A program made the position numbers and the translations under genes. From Oscillospiraceae bacterium (lineage in GTDB: Bacteria; Bacillota; Clostridia; Clostridiales; Clostridiaceae): a stretch of 10,161 nt of DNA. Where the stretch lies: positions 1 through 10,161 of the forward strand of contig WQUF01000352.1 of NCBI GenBank assembly GCA_009785875.1, given 5' to 3'. Numbering within the stretch: the stretch's first letter is position 1; every line of letters starts with the position of its first letter. Shown here piece by piece: positions 6,384 to 10,161 of this stretch. The notes beneath the pieces were generated by a model. It was given only the letters and a program-made list of their open reading frames with translations. It was not told the origin of the DNA and ran no database searches.

Positions 6384-6420
6384 AAAAATTCCATTCTTTT
6401 TATAGAGATGGAATTTTTTT
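6384..6420. terminator. Rho-independent terminator after the Rpn gene
   Basis: AAAAATTCCAT (6384-6394) and ATGGAATTTTT (6408-6418) form an 11-bp stem with a 13-base loop, ending in a run of seven T (6414-6420). It lies 16 bases after the Rpn stop codon. Read on the minus strand the stem also ends in a short T run, so it could end leftward transcripts from the transporter operon too. Confidence 0.8.
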
Positions 6421-6425
6421 ATTAA

Positions 6426-6458
6426 ATAAGAAGTCAATTAATCAAATTGACTTCTTAT
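6426..6458. repeat. hairpin repeat, right copy
   Basis: ATAAGAAGTCAATT (6426-6439) and AATTGACTTCTTAT (6445-6458) make a perfect 14-bp stem with a 5-base loop. It shares 17 exact bases (6431-6447) with the left hairpin at 4224-4240. It looks like the left copy minus nine bases (ATGACTAAT) between the arms. It supplies the last residues (KKSI) and the stop codon of the GNAT fragment. Confidence 0.75.
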
Positions 6459-6738
6459 ATACAAATGGCATGGAAAAAGCATCATCTCTCGATTTATCCT
6501 GAAGCTGTTCCTTAACAAAATAAAGGATATCTAAGCACGCCGACACTATGATGCTTTTTCCCATTGTAAGCATTTCAAAATGACTCTTACTGCGAGGAAA
6601 GGGACGCCTGTAAGGGTTATCTTTTGCTTCACAAAATATAAAACCTTCTTTATTAAAATCTTCAGTAGAGCAATTGAGATCTATGGCTAACTGCTTTTGC
6701 ACTTCAGATAAAATATATCTATCTTTCCTCTCTATCAT
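6442..6738 (-). pseudogene. GNAT-family N-acetyltransferase, N-terminal fragment only
   Basis: From ATG 6738 this encodes 98 residues. EVQKQLAIDLNCSTEDFNKE, GFIFCEAKDNPYRRPFP and DKSRDDAFSMPFVY resemble, from memory, the N-terminal region of a clostridial GNAT-annotated protein of about 270 residues. The acetyl-CoA-binding GNAT core that should follow is missing. After FVY the frame enters the hairpin repeat, reads KKSI and stops at TGA 6442-6444. The ATG overlaps the end of the upstream permease gene by 20 bases. A GTG at 6765 would extend the frame but has its AGGA directly against the start codon, so ATG 6738 is preferred, though without a clear ribosome binding site. It is probably transcribed with the transporter operon and not functional. 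The family call rests on memory of the pattern, not on a search. Confidence 0.55.
6456..6463. repeat. 8-bp direct repeat, right copy (candidate target-site duplication)
   Basis: TATATACA, identical to 4214-4221, begins one base after the GAAGTCAATT/AATTGACTTC core of the right hairpin. Its first three bases also pair in the extended stem, which weakens the argument that it is an independent duplication. Confidence 0.4.
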
Positions 6739-7648
6739 ATGCAATGCCCAGTTGTTCCGGCGCACTCCTATGCTTCTTAATAGTTTGAATTGTTGTCAAT
6801 ATTAGGATCAAAATAGTAAATATATATGGAAGCATGCTCAGAAAATATGGCGAGACTGCTACAAATCCCAGTGCTTGTAATCTAAATCCAAGAGCTTGAA
6901 CTCCTCCGAATAAATAAGCACCTAATATAGCTTTCACCGGATCCCATGAAGCAAATATTACCAGAGCAACTGCAATCCAGCCTCTTCCAGCCACCATATT
7001 TTCAAGCCAGGATGGTGACATTGAAAGAGATACATAAGCTCCTCCTATTCCTGCCATTGCTCCTCCAAATATTGTATACATATATCTTAAGAAGTACACA
7101 TTCACTCCAAGAGCATCAGCAGCTGCAGGATTTTCCCCAATTGATCTCAAGTTTAAACCAAATCTTGTTTTATACAAATATATAAATAAAATTGGAATGA
7201 TTAAATAAGAAATATAAACTAAAATATCCTGTTTGAAAAAAACTGACCCAATTATAGGTATATCTTTTAAAAGTGGAATATTTATTGGCATGAATTTATT
7301 TTTAAGTGGCAATCCTACAAAGTTCTTCCCTAAAAATCCACTAAGTCCAGTCCCAAAAATTGTAATTGTAAGTCCTGATACTACCTGGCTGACTCTTAAA
7401 GATATGCTTAAAAATGCATGAATTACAGAAACAAGAGCCGCCGCAATTGCAGCACAGATGACTCCAAGGAACAAATTGCCTGTAGAATAAGTCACCATAA
7501 ACCCTACCACAGCTCCTACTGACATCATTCCTTCTACACCTAAATTCAATATACCTGCTCTTTCAGTGAATACTTCTCCTAAAGTTGCAAATAAAAGAGG
7601 AGTCCCAGCTATTACAGCAGCTGATAAAATTGCAATAAACATAGTCAT
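6719..7648 (-). CDS. nupQ: nucleoside ABC transporter permease (NupC/YufQ/NupQ type)
   Basis: This 309-residue integral membrane protein belongs to the BPD_transp_2 (branched-chain amino acid/sugar-type) permease family. It has about eight hydrophobic segments. Family landmarks include LFATLGEVFTERAGILNLGVEGMM near the N-terminus (19-42), the ATPase-contact loop RSIGENPAAADALGVNV (169-185) and the segment around GRGWIAVALVIFASWDP (222-238). It should pair with the other permease to form the membrane channel of a nucleoside importer (purine nucleosides such as guanosine in the B. subtilis NupNOPQ and lactococcal BmpA-NupABC systems). The start ATG 7646-7648 follows the preceding gene's stop by seven bases, and its ribosome binding site AAAGGGGTGA overlaps that stop. 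Length and order match the family. The exact nucleoside specificity is not visible in the sequence. Confidence 0.88.
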   Translation of the reverse strand: MTMFIAILSAAVIAGTPLLFATLGEVFTERAGILNLGVEGMMSVGAVVGFMVTYSTGNLFLGVICAAIAAALVSVIHAFLSISLRVSQVVSGLTITIFGTGLSGFLGKNFVGLPLKNKFMPINIPLLKDIPIIGSVFFKQDILVYISYLIIPILFIYLYKTRFGLNLRSIGENPAAADALGVNVYFLRYMYTIFGGAMAGIGGAYVSLSMSPSWLENMVAGRGWIAVALVIFASWDPVKAILGAYLFGGVQALGFRLQALGFVAVSPYFLSMLPYIFTILILILTTIQTIKKHRSAPEQLGIAYDREER

Positions 7649-7655
7649 ATTATTA

Positions 7656-8726
7656 TCACCCCTTTATAACTTTTATTTTATATTTAGTAAAGAAATCTCC
7701 AGCTAAAATAAAAAATAAAATTGCACCTTGAATCATTAAAGCAGTAGATCCAGAAAGTCCTACCATTTGAACTGAAAATCCTCCAACCAATAAACCACCA
7801 AATAAAAATGAAACTATGACTATCATAAGAGGATGTAATCTGGAAAGCCATGCTATGATTATTGCTGTATATCCAAAATTTGTAGATATTGTATCGGTTA
7901 AGCGGTGGCTTATACCTGCAACTTCTCCCATTCCAGCAATACCAGCTAATGCTCCGCTTAAAAACATCACAATTAGTATATTTTTCTTTATATTCATCCC
8001 AGCATAACGTGATGCTTTAGGGCTTTCACCTATTACCTTAACTTCATATCCCCATCTGGTTTTTTGTATTGCAAAGTACAGTATAAATGCCATTATTACT
8101 GCAATTATTATTCCAGTGTGTACTCTTGTTGTTCCAAATGTACTAAACCAAGAATTCTGGCCAAAAATTTTAGTGTAAGGAAAATTATATCCATTAGGAT
8201 CTTTCCATGGCCCATAAACCAAATATTCAACCCAGTTAATAGCTATATAATTGAGCATGAGGGTTACGATAGTCTCATTAACATTCCATAAAGCTTTAGG
8301 AATAGCAGCGAGTAGGCACCATAGTCCACCAAATATAGCAGCTAATATGAACATAAGAGGAAGAGTAATAAAAAATGGTAGATTAGGCAAAAACATCGGC
8401 ACCAAGCTTGCAGCAAAAGCACCCATGAATATTTGTCCTTCTGCTCCTATATTCCATAAAAGCATTCTAAACGCTATACTCACACCTAAACTTGCAAGTA
8501 TAAGTGGAATTGCTTTGACTAAAGTTTCAGATAATCCATAAGCACTACCAAATGCGCCAGAAAACATCATCCCATATATAGCTAAAGGGTTTTGTTTTAT
8601 CGCTAGTAAAAGAAATGAACAAAATATTAATGCTAGAATAACACCAACAATAGGAACAACTATATTTACGATTAATGGAGTTTCTAAGCGTTTTTCAAAT
8701 TTTATTTTAGTCTTAGTATTGCTCAT
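7656..8726 (-). CDS. nupP: nucleoside ABC transporter permease (NupB/YufP/NupP type)
   Basis: The protein has 356 residues in the BPD_transp_2 family, the longer of the two permeases, as usual for these operons. A cytoplasmic, basic N-terminus (TKIKFEKRLE) is followed by the first membrane segment (about 20-45) and several more. Characteristic parts are LSETLVKAIPLILASLGVSIAFR (65-87), WNIGAEGQIFMGA (91-103), NETIVTLMLNYIAINWVEY and the coupling loop KVIGESPKASRYAGMNIKK. The ATG at 8724-8726 overlaps the TGA of the ATPase gene as ATGA, so the two are translationally coupled. GGGAGG at 8733-8738 inside the ATPase gene is the ribosome binding site. It forms a heterodimeric channel with the 309-residue permease. 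The frame is complete. Confidence 0.88.
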   Translation of the reverse strand: MSNTKTKIKFEKRLETPLIVNIVVPIVGVILALIFCSFLLLAIKQNPLAIYGMMFSGAFGSAYGLSETLVKAIPLILASLGVSIAFRMLLWNIGAEGQIFMGAFAASLVPMFLPNLPFFITLPLMFILAAIFGGLWCLLAAIPKALWNVNETIVTLMLNYIAINWVEYLVYGPWKDPNGYNFPYTKIFGQNSWFSTFGTTRVHTGIIIAVIMAFILYFAIQKTRWGYEVKVIGESPKASRYAGMNIKKNILIVMFLSGALAGIAGMGEVAGISHRLTDTISTNFGYTAIIIAWLSRLHPLMIVIVSFLFGGLLVGGFSVQMVGLSGSTALMIQGAILFFILAGDFFTKYKIKVIKG

Positions 8727-10161
8727 TGTTTTCCTCCCATTCTCTTAGCTCCAGACATCATCATTCCTAAATCATCTAGTTTAGCATCGTCTATATGAAG
8801 TATGCCCATAACCTCACCTTCATACATAACAGCCACCCTGTCTGCCATCATATATATTTCCTCCAGATCCTCTGAAATTAGGAGTATAGCTACACCCTTC
8901 TCCTTTTCATTGATCAATAGTTCATGTATTGAAAGCGTTGCACCAATGTCGAGACCACGGACAGGATAAACAGCTACCAATAATTTAGGCTCTAGACTAG
9001 TTTCCCTGGCAAGCAAAAGCTTTTGAATATTTCCCCCTGACATCATCTTTACAGGAACATCCGGACTTTGAACTTTAATATTAAAATCTTTTATAGCTTT
9101 TTCTGCTTTTTTATGAAGTGCTTTTTCATCGAAGAATATGTTTCCATACTCTTTCTTTTCATAATCTTTTAAGATCAAATTATCTAAAACAGAGAGATTG
9201 GTCACAAGACCTGTACCTTGTCTATCTTCAGGAACAAATGAAACCTTTTTTTCTATTATATCATGAGCTGTCTCTTGACTTATCTCCTCATCAGAGAGCT
9301 TAATGCTTCCGCTTGTGATCTTCCTTAAACCTGTAATAACTTCAGATAATTCCCTTTGCCCATTACCGGCAACTCCAGCAATTCCTAATATTTCTCCACC
9401 TTTTAATTCAAAAGATACATTTTTTAAGGCAGGGAGTCCTTTGTCATTTTCTGCATTTACATCTGTCAACTTTAAAACGACACCCTTTGATGTATCTTTT
9501 AAATTCATCCTTTTTATATCCAGCTCTCTACCTACCATTAGTTTAGCGAGCTCAGTGGATGTAGTATCGTTTTTCATGAGACTGGCAATAGATTTGCCTT
9601 CTCTAAGTATGGTTATCCTATCAGCATACTCCATAACTTCATTCATTTTATGGGTTATGAATATGACTGTCTTCCCTTCATTTGCCATCTTCCTAAGAGT
9701 TCCAAACAATTCTCCTACCTCAGAAGGCGTTAAAACTGCAGTTGGCTCGTCAAGTATCATTATTTCCATACCTCGATACAGCATCTTAATGATTTCAACT
9801 CTTTGCTGCTCTCCAACTGAAAGCTGCCATATCTTTGCTCTTACATCCACATCCAGGTTAAATTTCTTTACTATTTTCTCAAGCTTCTCCTCAGTATACT
9901 TTTGATTTAAAAATGTCATATCTTTTAAACCAAGGACGATGTTCTCTGTCACAGTAAAGGGATTTATTAATTTAAAATGCTGGTGAACCATGCCAATCCC
10001 AACATCTACAGCGTCTTTAGGGGAAGCGAGGGTATGTTCTTTCCCATTAATGAAAATTTGCCCTAAGTCCTGCATATATAGTCCAGTGAGTATGCTCATA
10101 AGAGTACTTTTCCCAGCCCCGTTCTCCCCTAAAAGCGCATGTATTTCCTTTGGATAAGCTT
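8723..10161 (-). CDS. nupO: nucleoside ABC transporter ATPase (NupA/YufO/NupO type), 5' end off the window
   Basis: The frame stays open to the right edge. 478 residues are visible and about 30 N-terminal residues are missing. An internal ATG at 10099 is not the start, because the Walker A motif GENGAGKST lies upstream of it (visible residues 11-19). Two tandem ATPase domains are present. Domain 1 has the Q-loop MVHQHFKL, signature LSVGEQQRVEI, Walker B IMILDEPT and switch His in FITHKM. Domain 2 has the degenerate Walker A GVAGNGQRE, signature MSGGNIQK and Walker B LLVAVYPVRGLD, with SEDLEE in place of the switch His motif. Both are usual for the sugar/nucleoside (RbsA/MglA-like, YufO) type, where only one site is fully catalytic. 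It powers import through the two permeases encoded directly downstream. The partner lipoprotein (BmpA/NupN) gene would be expected upstream, outside the window. Confidence 0.9.
   Translation of the reverse strand, partial: AYPKEIHALLGENGAGKSTLMSILTGLYMQDLGQIFINGKEHTLASPKDAVDVGIGMVHQHFKLINPFTVTENIVLGLKDMTFLNQKYTEEKLEKIVKKFNLDVDVRAKIWQLSVGEQQRVEIIKMLYRGMEIMILDEPTAVLTPSEVGELFGTLRKMANEGKTVIFITHKMNEVMEYADRITILREGKSIASLMKNDTTSTELAKLMVGRELDIKRMNLKDTSKGVVLKLTDVNAENDKGLPALKNVSFELKGGEILGIAGVAGNGQRELSEVITGLRKITSGSIKLSDEEISQETAHDIIEKKVSFVPEDRQGTGLVTNLSVLDNLILKDYEKKEYGNIFFDEKALHKKAEKAIKDFNIKVQSPDVPVKMMSGGNIQKLLLARETSLEPKLLVAVYPVRGLDIGATLSIHELLINEKEKGVAILLISEDLEEIYMMADRVAVMYEGEVMGILHIDDAKLDDLGMMMSGAKRMGGKQ

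Larger units (their letters stand above)
4222..6455. mobile_element. candidate hairpin-ended unit carrying ATPase/DUF234 remnant and Rpn nuclease
   Basis: The segment begins with GGAAGTCAATT and ends with AATTGACTTCT, so the ends are inverted repeats that match at 10 of 11 positions. It is flanked on both sides by the 8-bp direct repeat TATATACA. Inside are two divergent genes, one of which (5379-6368) belongs to the Rpn family often annotated as putative transposase. Removing the segment and one repeat copy would leave the palindrome TTTGTATATACAAA as the empty site. Against it: the flanks do not restore an intact GNAT gene, each end is itself a palindrome, and Rpn proteins are not proven transposases of units with inverted repeats. 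This is a hypothesis. Confidence 0.3.

Noticed and set aside
7816..9905. Several plus-strand frames opposite the transporter genes, up to 200 codons
   Set aside because: All lie across from the well-supported permease and ATPase genes and have no family features.

Overview
The window is AT-rich DNA from a low-GC Gram-positive bacterium. Strong AGGAGG-type ribosome binding sites, AT-biased codons and the protein families present all point to the Clostridia. The species cannot be named from the sequence. The left two thirds is accessory DNA made of small, broken or truncated genes. The right third is a conserved transporter operon.

Layout from left to right. (1) 1-670, minus strand: the N-terminal part of a ParB-like partition protein that runs off the left edge. 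(2) 838-2585, plus strand: three membrane-anchored small-protein genes of unknown role. The first is intact. The second (DUF5412-like) needs one extra base to read through, and the third needs one extra base and has an in-frame TGA. A hairpin at 2591-2624 closes this block. (3) 2709-3077: a small HIT-domain protein. (4) 3124-4161: an orphan RelB/DinJ antitoxin gene (minus), divergent from a complete toxin-first HigB/HigA pair (plus). (5) 4222-6458: a segment bounded by two related hairpin repeats. It holds an ATPase/DUF234 gene that has lost its Walker A and B region (minus) and, divergent from it, an intact Rpn-type PD-(D/E)XK nuclease/'putative transposase' gene (plus). (6) 6442-6738: the N-terminal third of a GNAT-family gene, cut off at the right hairpin. 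(7) 6719-10161, minus strand: a BmpA/Nup-type nucleoside ABC transporter, with the ATPase (5' end off the window) followed by two permeases, overlapping or closely spaced.

The transporter genes form one leftward transcription unit. The substrate-binding lipoprotein of this system is not in the window and would be expected upstream, beyond 10161. The GNAT fragment overlaps the last permease gene and is probably a passenger of the operon.

The most interesting structure is region 5. Both hairpins have the core GAAGTCAATT...AATTGACTTC, and an identical 8-base sequence, TATATACA, abuts the outer edge of both ends. This resembles terminal inverted repeats with a target-site duplication around an Rpn nuclease gene. 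It is a hypothesis only: the flanks do not rejoin into an intact GNAT gene when the segment is removed in silico.
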